In this document: piece by piece, positions 36,991 to 45,436 of the stretch
Layout: every line of letters begins with the position of its first letter
How positions within the stretch are numbered: position 1 is the first letter of the stretch
DNA from: Usitatibacter rugosus
Lineage (GTDB): Bacteria > Pseudomonadota > Gammaproteobacteria > Burkholderiales > Usitatibacteraceae
Direction of reading: 5' to 3'
Length of the DNA stretch: 64,000 nt
Assembly: GCF_013003965.1 (NCBI RefSeq)
Contig: NZ_CP053069.1
Span: 3,937,419-4,001,418, forward strand
The notes under the pieces: generated by a model
What the model was told of the DNA's origin: nothing
What the model saw: the letters and a program-made list of their open reading frames with translations, nothing else
The model's database searches: none
Translations under genes and position numbers: made by a program

Positions 36991-37008
36991 GCCCCGCGGG
37001 TGCGGGGC
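36991..37008 (-). terminator. Hairpin between speD and speE
   Basis: GCCCCGC (36991-36997) and GCGGGGC (37002-37008) form a 7-bp stem with a 4-nt loop. On the minus strand it is followed by TTTCTCC, a weak U tract, 13 nt before the speE ATG. It could attenuate speE relative to speD or simply stabilise the mRNA. Confidence 0.5.
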
Positions 37009-37018
37009 CTTCGGGCGT

Positions 37019-37429
37019 TTACTTGACGGCCGCCAGGCGCTTCTTCTTGACCGGAAGGTCCCGGCCTCGCCACACGCGCTCGATCATCACGTCGGCCGGC
37101 TTCAGCGCGGCGACGAGCTGCTCGTAGAGGCTTTCCGCCTTGCCGCTGTTGTCGCAAGTGACGTTGCAGACGTACACATCGAGCGTCGCGCCGCTGCGTT
37201 CAGGCCAGGTATGGATCGCCAGGTGCGATTCCGCGAACACGACAGTCCCAGTAGTGCCCCCATCCTGAGTGGCATCCAGCCCGTCGAATTGGTAGAAGTG
37301 GTCCCCGAGGACCGTGAGCCCCACCGTCTTGCACGCGGCCACGCAGAGTTCGCGCAGCTTCGGTGACGAGGTGAGCATTTCGCTGTTCCGGCAGCCGTAC
37401 AGGTCGGCGATGATGTGCAGTCCCTTCAC
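37019..37429 (-). CDS. speD: S-adenosylmethionine decarboxylase proenzyme (class 1B type)
   Basis: 136 residues from GTG 37429. The self-processing serine is Ser68 in 'FAESHLAIHTWPE', with partner His73 and Cys88 in the same spacing as the Thermotoga enzyme (Ser63/His68/Cys83). It supplies decarboxylated SAM to SpeE. The start choice rests on AAGGAGGGG 7-8 nt upstream and on the homology beginning exactly there; a frame extending upstream to about 37642 has no family similarity and includes the structured leader, so it was rejected. It heads a run of eight same-strand genes ending at yggX. Confidence 0.93.
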   Translation of the reverse strand: MKGLHIIADLYGCRNSEMLTSSPKLRELCVAACKTVGLTVLGDHFYQFDGLDATQDGGTTGTVVFAESHLAIHTWPERSGATLDVYVCNVTCDNSGKAESLYEQLVAALKPADVMIERVWRGRDLPVKKKRLAAVK

Positions 37430-37500
37430 TTCGATACCCCTCCTTGATTCAAGTAAGTTCTGCGGGGGTAGGGACATCACCTCATCAACCGTGGCCGGGC

Positions 37501-37549
37501 GTCCCGCGTTTCTCCAGTGGAGAGCGGGATCGCCCTCAGGCCCAGGGCG
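37501..37549 (-). promoter_or_regulatory. Structured 5' leader of speD: two adjacent hairpins
   Basis: Within the roughly 180-nt leader two stems are seen. Hairpin A has outer arms TCCCGC (37502-37507) and GCGGGA (37524-37529) and inner arms TCTCC/GGAGA around AGT. Hairpin B has CGCCCT (37531-37536) and AGGGCG (37544-37549) around a 7-nt loop. They lie about 70 nt before the speD ribosome-binding site. A regulatory function (for example polyamine or SAM response) is speculation; no known riboswitch class is recognised. Confidence 0.4.
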
Positions 37550-37613
37550 GTGGGTGAAATCCTTCCTGCAGAGGTTTACCCAAGCGAAAAATATCGCGCG
37601 AAAAAAGTCCGAA

Positions 37614-37621
37614 AGTATAAT
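37614..37621. promoter_or_regulatory. Shared -10 region between speD and tkt
   Basis: Plus strand TATAAT (37616-37621) would start tkt transcription about 70 nt before its ATG; on the minus strand the overlapping TATACT (37619-37614) would serve speD. Neither orientation has a strong -35 box. This AT-rich island is the only promoter-like sequence in the 266-bp divergent gap. Confidence 0.5.
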
Positions 37622-37695
37622 GGCATATTTCCTGCGTTGCACAAGTTTTTTCGCTGGCTTCGCATCCCGCCACGCTACAACCGAAACCCCATCTC

Positions 37696-39705
37696 ATGCC
37701 TGATTCGCCCGCCCTCGCCGCCTCCCATTCCGACCTCGTGAACGCCATCCGCGCGCTCGCGATGGATGCCGTCCAGAAAGCCAATTCCGGGCATCCCGGC
37801 ATGCCGATGGGCATGGCCGAGATCTCCGAGGTGCTCTGGCGCCGCTTCCTGCGGCACAACCCCGCGAATCCCGCGTGGCCCGACCGCGACCGCTTCGTGC
37901 TCTCCAACGGCCACGGCTCGATGCTCCAGTACGCCCTGCTGCATCTCACGGGCTACGACCTCTCCATGGAAGACATCCGCCACTTCCGGCAGTTGCATTC
38001 GAAGACGCCGGGCCACCCGGAAGTGGGCATCACGCCGGGCGTCGAGACGACCACCGGCCCGCTCGGCCAGGGGCTCGCCAACGCGGTGGGCATGGCGCTC
38101 GCGGAGAAGCTCCTCGCGGCGGAGTTCAACAAGCCGGGGCACGCGCTGGTCGATCACCGCACCTGGGTGTTCCTCGGCGACGGCTGCCTGATGGAAGGCA
38201 TCTCGCACGAGGTGTGCTCGCTCGCGGGCACGCTGGGGCTCGGCAAGCTCGTCGCCATCTACGACGACAACGGCATCTCCATCGACGGCAAGGTGCAAGG
38301 CTGGTTCACGGACAACACGCCGATGCGCTTCGCCGCGTACGGCTGGAACGTGATTCCGAACGTGGACGGCCACGACGCGAAAGCCGTGGAAGGCGCGATC
38401 GCCGAGGCGCTCGCGCAATCCGACAAGCCCACGCTCATCTGCGCGAAGACGGTGATCGGCAAGGGCTCGCCCAACAAGCAGGGCACCGACGGCGTCCACG
38501 GCGCCGCGTTGGGCGACAAGGAAGTCGCTGCCACGCGCGACGCGATCGGCTGGAAGCACGCGCCCTTCGAGATTCCGGACACGGTGCGCGCCGCGTGGGA
38601 CCAACGCACGCGAGGCGCCGCGCTGGAAGGCGAATGGAACGCGAAGCTCTCCGCGTACGAAGCTGCGTTCCCCGAGGCCGCGCGCGAGTACCGCCGCCGC
38701 ATGGCGGGCGAGCTCCCGGGCGCGTGGAAGTCCGCGACCACGGCACTCCTCGCGAAGGCGAACGAGAAGGCGGAAACCGTCGCCACGCGCAAAGCCTCGC
38801 AGCTTGCGATCGAGGCGCTGGCCCCGGTATTGCCCGAAGCGCTGGGCGGCAGCGCGGACCTCACGGGCTCCAACCTCACCAACTGGTCGGGCACGAAGGC
38901 GGTCACGGCCGACAAGCCCGGCAACTACGTCTACTTCGGCGTGCGCGAGTTCGGCATGGCCGCGATCGGCAACGGCCTCGCGCTGCACGGCGGCTTCCTG
39001 CCGTACTCGGGAACGTTCCTCACGTTCTCCGACTACTCGAGGAACGCGCTGCGCATGGCGTCGCTGATGAAGCTGCGCAACGTCTTCGTCTTCACGCACG
39101 ACTCCATCGGCCTGGGCGAGGACGGCCCGACGCACCAGGCGGTCGAGCACACCGCGAGCCTGCGCCTCATCCCCGGCATGACGGTCTGGCGCCCCTGCGA
39201 CACGGTCGAGACCGCGCAAGCGTGGATCGATTCCGTCGAGCGCCGCGACGGCCCCTCCTGCCTGATGCTGTCGCGCCAGAACTCGCCGTTCGTCGCGCGC
39301 TCTTCCGCGGCCATCGAGGCGATCCGCCGCGGCGGCTACGTCCTCTCGGAGAGCGTCGGCACCGCGAAGGCCGTCCTCCTCGCCACGGGCACCGAAGTCT
39401 CGATCGCCATGGCGGCGCAGAAGAAGCTCGCGGAAGCGGGCATTCCGGTGCGCGTGGTTTCCATGCCGAGCACCAACGTCTTCGACCGGCAGGACGCGTC
39501 GTGGAAGGAATCCGTCCTCCCCCGCGGCATCCCGCGCGTGTCGATCGAGGCCGGCGTCACCGACGGCTGGCGCAAGTACGTGGGCCTCGAAGGCGCGTGC
39601 GTCGGCGTCGACCGCTTCGGCGAGTCGGCCCCGGCGCCGGACGTCTACAAGTACCTCGGCGTGGACGTCGATCACCTCGTGGCGGCCGTGCAGGGCGTTG
39701 TCTAG
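37696..39705 (+). CDS. tkt: Transketolase
   Basis: 669 residues. The thiamine diphosphate motif begins 'GDG' at 161-163 ('[10 protein letters not shown]') and ends with Asn192 ('[10 protein letters not shown]'); the substrate-binding '[20 protein letters not shown]' and the C-terminal '[20 protein letters not shown]' are intact. It works in the non-oxidative pentose phosphate or Calvin-type cycle together with rpiA, gap and fba encoded nearby. A GNAT gene overlaps its last 8 nt. Confidence 0.97.
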   Translation: MPDSPALAASHSDLVNAIRALAMDAVQKANSGHPGMPMGMAEISEVLWRRFLRHNPANPAWPDRDRFVLSNGHGSMLQYALLHLTGYDLSMEDIRHFRQLHSKTPGHPEVGITPGVETTTGPLGQGLANAVGMALAEKLLAAEFNKPGHALVDHRTWVFLGDGCLMEGISHEVCSLAGTLGLGKLVAIYDDNGISIDGKVQGWFTDNTPMRFAAYGWNVIPNVDGHDAKAVEGAIAEALAQSDKPTLICAKTVIGKGSPNKQGTDGVHGAALGDKEVAATRDAIGWKHAPFEIPDTVRAAWDQRTRGAALEGEWNAKLSAYEAAFPEAAREYRRRMAGELPGAWKSATTALLAKANEKAETVATRKASQLAIEALAPVLPEALGGSADLTGSNLTNWSGTKAVTADKPGNYVYFGVREFGMAAIGNGLALHGGFLPYSGTFLTFSDYSRNALRMASLMKLRNVFVFTHDSIGLGEDGPTHQAVEHTASLRLIPGMTVWRPCDTVETAQAWIDSVERRDGPSCLMLSRQNSPFVARSSAAIEAIRRGGYVLSESVGTAKAVLLATGTEVSIAMAAQKKLAEAGIPVRVVSMPSTNVFDRQDASWKESVLPRGIPRVSIEAGVTDGWRKYVGLEGACVGVDRFGESAPAPDVYKYLGVDVDHLVAAVQGVV

Positions 39706-40246
39706 CGTCGACGCGAAGCTCGTCGTACGGGCCGCGAGCGTCGCCGACGCCGCGGCCATCGCCCACGTGCACCGCGAAAGCTGGCGCACCACTTACGCGG
39801 GCATGCTTCCGGTGGAGGTCATCGAGCGCGAGACCGGGCGCAAGTCCGAAGCCACGTGGCGCCGCTGGCTCGAGAACGCCGACCGCCCCACCGCCACGAT
39901 CGTCGCCGAGGTTCCCGGCGCCGGCATCGTCGGCTTCTCCTTCTGCGGCGTCGCGCGCGCCGGGCTCGAGGGGCTGGAAGCGGAGATCTACGCGCTCTAC
40001 GTGCTCCAGGACCATCAACGCCGCGGCATCGGGCGCGAGCTGGTGCGGGAGAGTGCCCGCCACTTCGTGCGCCTGGGCCTTTTCGGCTTCTACCTGTGGG
40101 TCCTCAAGGCCAATCGCGCGCGCCTGTTCTACGAAGCGCTCGGCGGCCAGGCGATCGCCGAGAAGACCGAGCAGTTGGGCGGGCATCCGTTCGGCGAGGT
40201 CGCCTATGCGTGGCACGACCTCACGGGATTGATCGGGGCTGACTAG
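39698..40246 (+). CDS. GNAT family N-acetyltransferase
   Basis: 182 residues from TTG 39698, which overlaps the tkt stop region by 8 nt; no other start lies near enough upstream. GNAT features: '[26 protein letters not shown]' (motif C/D), acetyl-CoA loop '[16 protein letters not shown]' (motif A), then '[18 protein letters not shown]' (motif B). This is the RimI/'ribosomal-protein-alanine-like' branch; the substrate is unknown. It breaks the usual tkt-gap adjacency. Confidence 0.85.
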   Translation: MSSVDAKLVVRAASVADAAAIAHVHRESWRTTYAGMLPVEVIERETGRKSEATWRRWLENADRPTATIVAEVPGAGIVGFSFCGVARAGLEGLEAEIYALYVLQDHQRRGIGRELVRESARHFVRLGLFGFYLWVLKANRARLFYEALGGQAIAEKTEQLGGHPFGEVAYAWHDLTGLIGAD

Positions 40247-40251
40247 TTCGT

Positions 40252-40403
40252 TTCTCGCTGCGCTCTACACGCAGATGTTCGACGCTTCGACTCACAAAGG
40301 TTTTATCGGCGGCCATCTGCGGTTCCAAGCCTCACCCTAAAGGCGCCTGCGGGCGCCTTTCTTCTGTCCAAGGGGTACATCTGCGAGTAAAGCGCAGCGA
40401 GAA
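40252..40403. repeat. MITE-like inverted-repeat element between the GNAT gene and gap
   Basis: Arms of 27 bp at 40252-40278 and 40377-40403 are complementary at 25 of 27 positions (both contain TTCTCGCTGCGCT and CGCAGATGT in the same reading). They enclose 98 bp that includes a perfect terminator hairpin. The left arm starts 5 bp after the GNAT stop. The size (152 bp), terminal inverted repeats and lack of coding potential fit a miniature inverted-repeat element; no clear target-site duplication is visible. Confidence 0.7.
40339..40364 (+). terminator. Rho-independent terminator after tkt-GNAT
   Basis: AAAGGCGCC (40339-40347) pairs perfectly with GGCGCCTTT (40352-40360) around TGCG, followed by CTTCT. 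The T tract is short and interrupted but the stem is strong. It lies inside the inverted-repeat element and would separate the tkt-GNAT transcript from gap. Confidence 0.7.
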
Positions 40404-40475
40404 GACCGGGAGCAGGAATGTGCCTCTACCATGTTCTAACAACTGGTCTGGTTTCCTCGAAAGCGTCCCGCCTAG

Positions 40476-40481
40476 TAAAAT
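40476..40481 (+). promoter_or_regulatory. Probable -10 box of gap
   Basis: TAAAAT lies 39 nt before the gap ATG, and no in-frame coding capacity exists between the terminator and here. A -35 match is weak, so this is a tentative promoter supported mainly by the terminator upstream and by its position. Confidence 0.4.
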
Positions 40482-40520
40482 ATCGGTTTCCCCGCGTCAC
40501 ATCCCTCCGGAGCCCCAGAA

Positions 40521-41534
40521 ATGCCCATCAAGGTCGCCATCAACGGCTATGGCCGCATCGGCCGCAACATCCTTCGCGCGCACTACGAAGGCGGCAAGAA
40601 GCACGACATCCAGATCGTCGCCATCAACGACCTGGGCCCGGTGGAGACCAACGCGCACCTCACGCGCTACGACACGGCGCACGGCAAGTTCCCCGGCGAG
40701 GTCACGGTGGACGGCGATTCGATGGTCGTCAACGGCGACCGCATCAAGGTCTTCGCGCAGCGCGATCCGTCGCAGCTCCCCTGGGGCACGCTCGGCGTGG
40801 ACGTGGTGTACGAATGCACCGGCTTCTTCACCTCGAAGGAGAAGGCTTCCGCGCACCTGAAGGGCGGCGCCAAGAAAGTGATCATCTCGGCCCCGGGCGG
40901 CAAGGACGTCGATGCGACCGTCGTCTACGGCGTCAATCACAGCGTGCTGAAGGCCTCGCACCAGGTGATCTCCAACGCCTCGTGCACGACGAACTGCCTG
41001 GCGCCGCTGGTGAAGCCGCTGCACGAGAAGATCGGCGTCACCACCGGCCTCATGACCACGATCCACGCGTACACGAACGACCAGGTGCTGACGGACGTCT
41101 TCCACGAGGACCTTCGCCGCGCCCGTTCGGCCACGATGTCGCAGATCCCGACCAAGACCGGCGCCGCCGCCGCGGTGGGCCTGGTGCTTCCGGAGCTGAA
41201 CGGCAAGCTGGACGGCTTCTCGATGCGCGTGCCGACGATCAACGTCTCGTTCGTGGACCTCTCGTTCATCGCCGCGCGCGACACGACGGTGGACGAAGTG
41301 AACGCCGTCATGAAGGAAGCCTCGGGCAAGCCGGAGTGGAAGGGCGTGCTGGGCTACAACACGGCGCCGCTCGTCTCCATCGACTTCAACCACAACCCGC
41401 TGTCGTCCATCTTCGACGCGACGCTCACGCGCGTGTCGGGCCGCCTGGTGAAGGCGTGCAGCTGGTACGACAACGAGTGGGGCTTCTCCAACCGCATGCT
41501 GGACGTGACGACGGCGTGGATGGCCGCGAAGTGA
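40521..41534 (+). CDS. gap: Glyceraldehyde-3-phosphate dehydrogenase, type I
   Basis: 337 residues. The NAD-binding loop 'NGYGRIGRN' (8-16) and the catalytic-cysteine motif '[12 protein letters not shown]' with Cys155 are intact; '[15 protein letters not shown]' near the C-terminus is the type I signature. The dinucleotide site has 'AINDLG', the acidic residue favouring NAD. It starts a tightly packed run gap-methyltransferase-DUF6356-pgk-pyk, all joined by 0-4 nt overlaps. Confidence 0.97.
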   Translation: MPIKVAINGYGRIGRNILRAHYEGGKKHDIQIVAINDLGPVETNAHLTRYDTAHGKFPGEVTVDGDSMVVNGDRIKVFAQRDPSQLPWGTLGVDVVYECTGFFTSKEKASAHLKGGAKKVIISAPGGKDVDATVVYGVNHSVLKASHQVISNASCTTNCLAPLVKPLHEKIGVTTGLMTTIHAYTNDQVLTDVFHEDLRRARSATMSQIPTKTGAAAAVGLVLPELNGKLDGFSMRVPTINVSFVDLSFIAARDTTVDEVNAVMKEASGKPEWKGVLGYNTAPLVSIDFNHNPLSSIFDATLTRVSGRLVKACSWYDNEWGFSNRMLDVTTAWMAAK

Positions 41535-42292
41535 GCTCGAAGGAGCTCCTCGAGCGCGTCCGCAGCCGGACCTGGTTCTACGAGTTCGAGCTCCCGGACG
41601 GCACGCGCACGAAGAGCTACCTGCCCGCGGGCGTGGAGAAGATCCACGCGACGCGCGCCCAGCTGATGAACCAGGCGCTGGACGCAGCCGTGGGCACCGA
41701 TTGCTCGGCCCTCACGGCCGTGGACCTCGCCTGCCACCAGGGCTGGTTCTCGATGCAGCTCGCGAAGCGCCGCTTCAAGGAGATCGTGGGCGTCGACGGC
41801 CGCGACGAGCACCTCGCCGACGCGCAGCTCGTGTCGCAGGCGCTGGGCGTCCGCGGCTTCCGCACGCTGAAGGCGGATCTCGAGGATGCGAAAGCCGCCG
41901 ACATCGGCCTGTACGACGTGACGCTCATGCTGGGCCTCCTCTACCACCTGGAGAACCCGGTGCGGGTGCTGCGCCTGGCGCGCTCCGTGACGCGCAAGAC
42001 CCTGATCATCGAGACGCAGGTCGTGCCGCACATGTCGGGCGTCGTGGACTGGGGCGCGCATACCTTCCAGCGCCACATGGTCGGCGCCTTCGGCATCATC
42101 GACGAGACCGAGGAGACGCACGCCAACGAGGCGGGCATCCACGGCATCTGCCTCGCCCCCAGCATCGAAGCGCTCGCGTGGCTGCTGAAGCGAGTGGGCT
42201 TCGAGCGCGTCGAGCGCCTCATCCCGCCCGCCGACGGCTACGAGCAGCTCGTGGGCCAGAAGCGCGTGATGTTCGCGGCGCACGTCGCGTAG
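41531..42292 (+). CDS. Class I SAM-dependent methyltransferase within the glycolytic operon
   Basis: 253 residues from GTG 41531 overlapping the gap stop (GTGA). The SAM site is '[20 protein letters not shown]' followed by '[16 protein letters not shown]'; '[37 protein letters not shown]' follows. This is the DUF1698/CmoB-like type found in glycan and small-molecule methyltransferases. The substrate is unknown. Its place between gap and pgk, with translational coupling, is unusual. Confidence 0.82.
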   Translation: MSSKELLERVRSRTWFYEFELPDGTRTKSYLPAGVEKIHATRAQLMNQALDAAVGTDCSALTAVDLACHQGWFSMQLAKRRFKEIVGVDGRDEHLADAQLVSQALGVRGFRTLKADLEDAKAADIGLYDVTLMLGLLYHLENPVRVLRLARSVTRKTLIIETQVVPHMSGVVDWGAHTFQRHMVGAFGIIDETEETHANEAGIHGICLAPSIEALAWLLKRVGFERVERLIPPADGYEQLVGQKRVMFAAHVA

Positions 42293-42532
42293 ATGCGCAA
42301 CCCGTTCACCGCGCATCCGAACGACGTCGGCGAAACCTACGCCGAGCACGCCGTGTTCGCGATGCGCTACGGCGCCAAGATGACGCTGGGCGGCATCGCC
42401 GCGCTGGCGCACGGGCTCTTCCCTTTCCTTTTCCGCACCACCGCGAGCCGCATCACCGACGAGCTCGGCGAGACGCTGCGGGCCTCGCGCAACCGCGGAC
42501 GCACCGCGAACGAAGATACGAGACAAGCATGA
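42293..42532 (+). CDS. DUF6356 small membrane protein
   Basis: 79 residues. '[26 protein letters not shown]' followed by a hydrophobic segment '[23 protein letters not shown]' matches the DUF6356 pattern of short, single-helix proteins. It begins directly after the methyltransferase stop and its own stop overlaps the pgk ATG (ATGA). The function is unknown; the conserved position may be lineage-specific. Confidence 0.75.
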   Translation: MRNPFTAHPNDVGETYAEHAVFAMRYGAKMTLGGIAALAHGLFPFLFRTTASRITDELGETLRASRNRGRTANEDTRQA

Positions 42533-43710
42533 ACGTGAAGCGGATGAGCGACCTCGACCTGGCCGGCAAGCGTGTCTTCATCCGCTCCGACCTCAACGTG
42601 CCGCAGGGCGATGACGGCAGCATCACCGACGACACGCGCATCCGCGCTTCGGTGCCCGCAATCAAGCTCGCGCTCGAGAAAGGCGCGGCGGTGATGGTCA
42701 CCTCGCACCTGGGCCGTCCCACCGAGGGCCAGTTCTCCGAGGCGGATTCGCTGGCCCCGGTCGCGAAGCGGCTGGGCGAGCTCCTCGGCAAGCCCGTGGC
42801 GCTCAAGCGCGACTGGATCGACGGCGTGGACGTGAAGCCGGGCGAGGTCGTGCTGCTCGAGAACTGCCGCTTCAACAAAGGCGAGAAGAAGGACGACGAA
42901 GGCCTCGCGAAGAAGATGGCGGCCCTCTGCGACATCTACGTGAACGATGCCTTCGGCACCGCGCACCGCGCCGAGGCCACGACGCACGGCATCGCGAAGT
43001 TCGCGAAGGTCGCCGCGGCCGGCCCGCTGCTCTCGGCCGAGCTGGACGCGCTCGGCAAGGCGCTCGCGAAGCCGAGGCGCCCGCTGGTCGCGATCGTCGC
43101 GGGCTCCAAGGTCTCGACCAAGCTCACGATCCTGAAGAGCCTGTCGCAGAAGGTCGACCAGCTCATCACCGGTGGCGGCATCGCCAACACGTTCATGCTC
43201 GCGGCGGGTCTGCCGATCGGCAAGTCGCTTTGCGAGCCCGCGCTCGCCCCGGAGGCGAAGGAGATCATGGTGATGATGCAGGCGCGCGGAGCGCAGGTTC
43301 CGCTGCCCGTCGACGTCGTCGTCGCCAAGGCCTTCGCGGCGGATTCGCCGGCAACGGTGAAGGGCGTGAAGGACGTCGACGAAGACGACCTGATTCTCGA
43401 CATCGGCCCCGAGACCGCGAAGCGCTACGGCGGCAACCTCGCCGATGCCGGCACCATCGTCTGGAACGGCCCGGTCGGCGTGTTCGAGTTCGACGCGTTC
43501 GGCAACGGCACGAAGGCGCTCGCCGAAGCGATCGCCGCCTCGAAAGGTTTCTCCATCGCGGGCGGCGGCGACACGCTCGCCGCCATCGCGAAGTACGGCG
43601 TCACGGACAAGATCGGCTACATCTCCACGGGCGGCGGGGCATTCCTCGAATTCCTCGAGGGCAAGACGCTCCCGGCCGTTGCAATCCTCGAAGAAAGGTC
43701 GCGCGCGTGA
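42529..43710 (+). CDS. pgk: Phosphoglycerate kinase
   Basis: 393 residues, full length. Substrate-binding '[11 protein letters not shown]' and 'SHLGRP', the hinge region '[13 protein letters not shown]', and the ATP site 'GGDTLAAI' are all present. It converts 1,3-bisphosphoglycerate to 3-phosphoglycerate with ATP formation. It overlaps DUF6356 (ATGA) upstream and pyk (GTGA) downstream. Confidence 0.97.
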   Translation: MNVKRMSDLDLAGKRVFIRSDLNVPQGDDGSITDDTRIRASVPAIKLALEKGAAVMVTSHLGRPTEGQFSEADSLAPVAKRLGELLGKPVALKRDWIDGVDVKPGEVVLLENCRFNKGEKKDDEGLAKKMAALCDIYVNDAFGTAHRAEATTHGIAKFAKVAAAGPLLSAELDALGKALAKPRRPLVAIVAGSKVSTKLTILKSLSQKVDQLITGGGIANTFMLAAGLPIGKSLCEPALAPEAKEIMVMMQARGAQVPLPVDVVVAKAFAADSPATVKGVKDVDEDDLILDIGPETAKRYGGNLADAGTIVWNGPVGVFEFDAFGNGTKALAEAIAASKGFSIAGGGDTLAAIAKYGVTDKIGYISTGGGAFLEFLEGKTLPAVAILEERSRA

Positions 43711-45143
43711 GAAGCACCAAGATCGTCGCAACACTCGGTCCCTCCTCGAGCGATCAGTCCACGCTCGAGCGCATGTTCCTCGCGGGCGTGGACGTCGTGC
43801 GCCTCAACTTCTCGCACGGCACGGCGGAGGACCATCTCAAGCGCGCCGAGCTCGTGCGCGAGACCTGCCGCAAGGTGGGCCGCGCCGTCGGCATCATGGC
43901 CGACCTGCAGGGGCCGAAGATCCGCGTCGGCAAGTTCAAGGACGGAAAGATCCTGCTCCGCACCGGCGACAAGTTCATCCTCGACGCCTCGCTCGAGCAG
44001 CTGGGCGACCAGGCGGGCGTGGGCCTCGACTACAAGGACCTCCCGCGCGACGTGCGCGCCGGCGACGTCCTGCTGCTGGACGACGGCAAGATCGTGCTGG
44101 ATGTCGCCAACGTGCGCGGTACGGCCATCCACACGGTTACGCGCCACGGCGGCACGCTCTCGAACAACAAGGGCATCAACCGCCAGGGCGGCGGCCTCAC
44201 GGCGCCGGCCCTTACGCCCAAGGACATCACCGATATCAGCACCGCGGTGAAGATGAAGGCCGACTACCTCGCGGTGTCGTTCCCGAAGAGCGGCGCCGAC
44301 ATGTACATGGCGAAGGAGCTGATGCGCGCCGCGGGCGGCGAGTCGTTCCTGATCGCCAAGATCGAGCGCGCGGAGGCCATCCCGGCGCTGGAGGACATCA
44401 TGAAGGCGTGCGACGGCATCATGGTCGCGCGCGGCGACCTCGCGGTCGAAGTGGGCGATGCATCCGTGCCCGCGCTGCAGAAGCGCATGATCCGGCTCGC
44501 GCGCGAGATGAACAAGCTCACCATCACCGCCACGCAGATGATGGAATCGATGATCTCGAGCCCGGTGCCCACGCGCGCCGAGGTCTCGGATGTCGCCAAC
44601 GCGGTGCTGGACGGCACCGACGCCGTGATGCTGTCGGCGGAGTCCGCGTCGGGCCAGTATCCGGTCGAGGCGATCGAGGCGATGAGCCGCGTCTGCGTCG
44701 AAGCCGAGAAGAGCCACCCGGTCACGCTCGAGAGCGATTTCCTGAACCGCGTGTTCTCGCGCGTGGACCAGTCGATCGCGATGGCGGCGCTCTTCACCGC
44801 CTTCCACCTCAAGGTGAAGGCCATCGCGTCGCTCACCGAGTCCGGCTCCACCGCCCTGTGGATGAGCCGCTTGAACTGCGGCGTGCCGATCTACGCCCTC
44901 ACCTCGCAGACCTCCACGCGCTACCGCACCACGCTCTTCCGCGACACCTACCCGCTCATGGTCAAGTACGTCGGCCATGACCGCGAGGAGCTGCTCGCCG
45001 AAGCGGAGAAGGTCCTCGTGGAGAGCGGCGTCGTGAACGACGGCGACCTGATCGTGCTCACCATCGGGGAGCCGATCGGCAAGTCGGGCGGCACCAACAC
45101 GATGAAGATCGTGCGGGTCGGGGACCACCGCAAGCCCGCGTAG
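43707..45143 (+). CDS. pyk: Pyruvate kinase
   Basis: 478 residues starting at GTG 43707, overlapping pgk. Motifs: 'VRLNFSHG' near residue 31, 'DLQGPKIR' (about 69-76), the active-site loop '[13 protein letters not shown]' and '[10 protein letters not shown]'. The C-terminal domain is present. It is the last gene of the operon; a minus-strand gene converges 12 nt downstream, with no obvious hairpin between. Confidence 0.96.
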   Translation: MRSTKIVATLGPSSSDQSTLERMFLAGVDVVRLNFSHGTAEDHLKRAELVRETCRKVGRAVGIMADLQGPKIRVGKFKDGKILLRTGDKFILDASLEQLGDQAGVGLDYKDLPRDVRAGDVLLLDDGKIVLDVANVRGTAIHTVTRHGGTLSNNKGINRQGGGLTAPALTPKDITDISTAVKMKADYLAVSFPKSGADMYMAKELMRAAGGESFLIAKIERAEAIPALEDIMKACDGIMVARGDLAVEVGDASVPALQKRMIRLAREMNKLTITATQMMESMISSPVPTRAEVSDVANAVLDGTDAVMLSAESASGQYPVEAIEAMSRVCVEAEKSHPVTLESDFLNRVFSRVDQSIAMAALFTAFHLKVKAIASLTESGSTALWMSRLNCGVPIYALTSQTSTRYRTTLFRDTYPLMVKYVGHDREELLAEAEKVLVESGVVNDGDLIVLTIGEPIGKSGGTNTMKIVRVGDHRKPA

Positions 45144-45155
45144 TCCCCGCCGTCC

Positions 45156-45422
45156 TCAGTTCTTCGTCACCGCATTGACGATGTAGGCCCAGGAATCGCA
45201 CTCGCTCTTCCTGGCGGCGCGATTTTCCTGCACGGTCTTCTCCACCCTCGCCAGCAGCGCGTCGGCATCCTTGTCGCGCTGCGCCGGTGGCGGCGTGGTC
45301 CTCATCGTCTGGACCATCTGGCCGACCAGCTGGCGGCACTGGGCTTCGGTGGGCTGCCTGGTTTCCGCCGAGGCAGCGAGCGGAAATGCGATGGCGAGCA
45401 AGGCGTATGCGGAAATTCTCAT
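45156..45422 (-). CDS. Small exported protein of unknown function
   Basis: 88 residues from ATG 45422 with GGAGA 5-6 nt upstream; a longer in-frame start at 45461 lies in the upstream gene and lacks a signal context. The signal peptide (about 1-17, 'ISAYALLAIAFPLAASAE') is followed by an alpha-helical region with two cysteines ('EAQCRQLVGQMVQTM', 'RKSECDSWAYIV'). No family is recognised. It lies 14 bp after the propeller gene on the same strand. Confidence 0.65.
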   Translation of the reverse strand: MRISAYALLAIAFPLAASAETRQPTEAQCRQLVGQMVQTMRTTPPPAQRDKDADALLARVEKTVQENRAARKSECDSWAYIVNAVTKN

Positions 45423-45436
45423 GCGGTCTCCGGAGA

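Noticed and set aside
37430-37642. N-terminal extension of SpeD (about 70 extra residues)
   Set aside because: No family similarity, lies over two hairpins and the promoter, and the GTG at 37429 has an ideal ribosome-binding site and normal family length.
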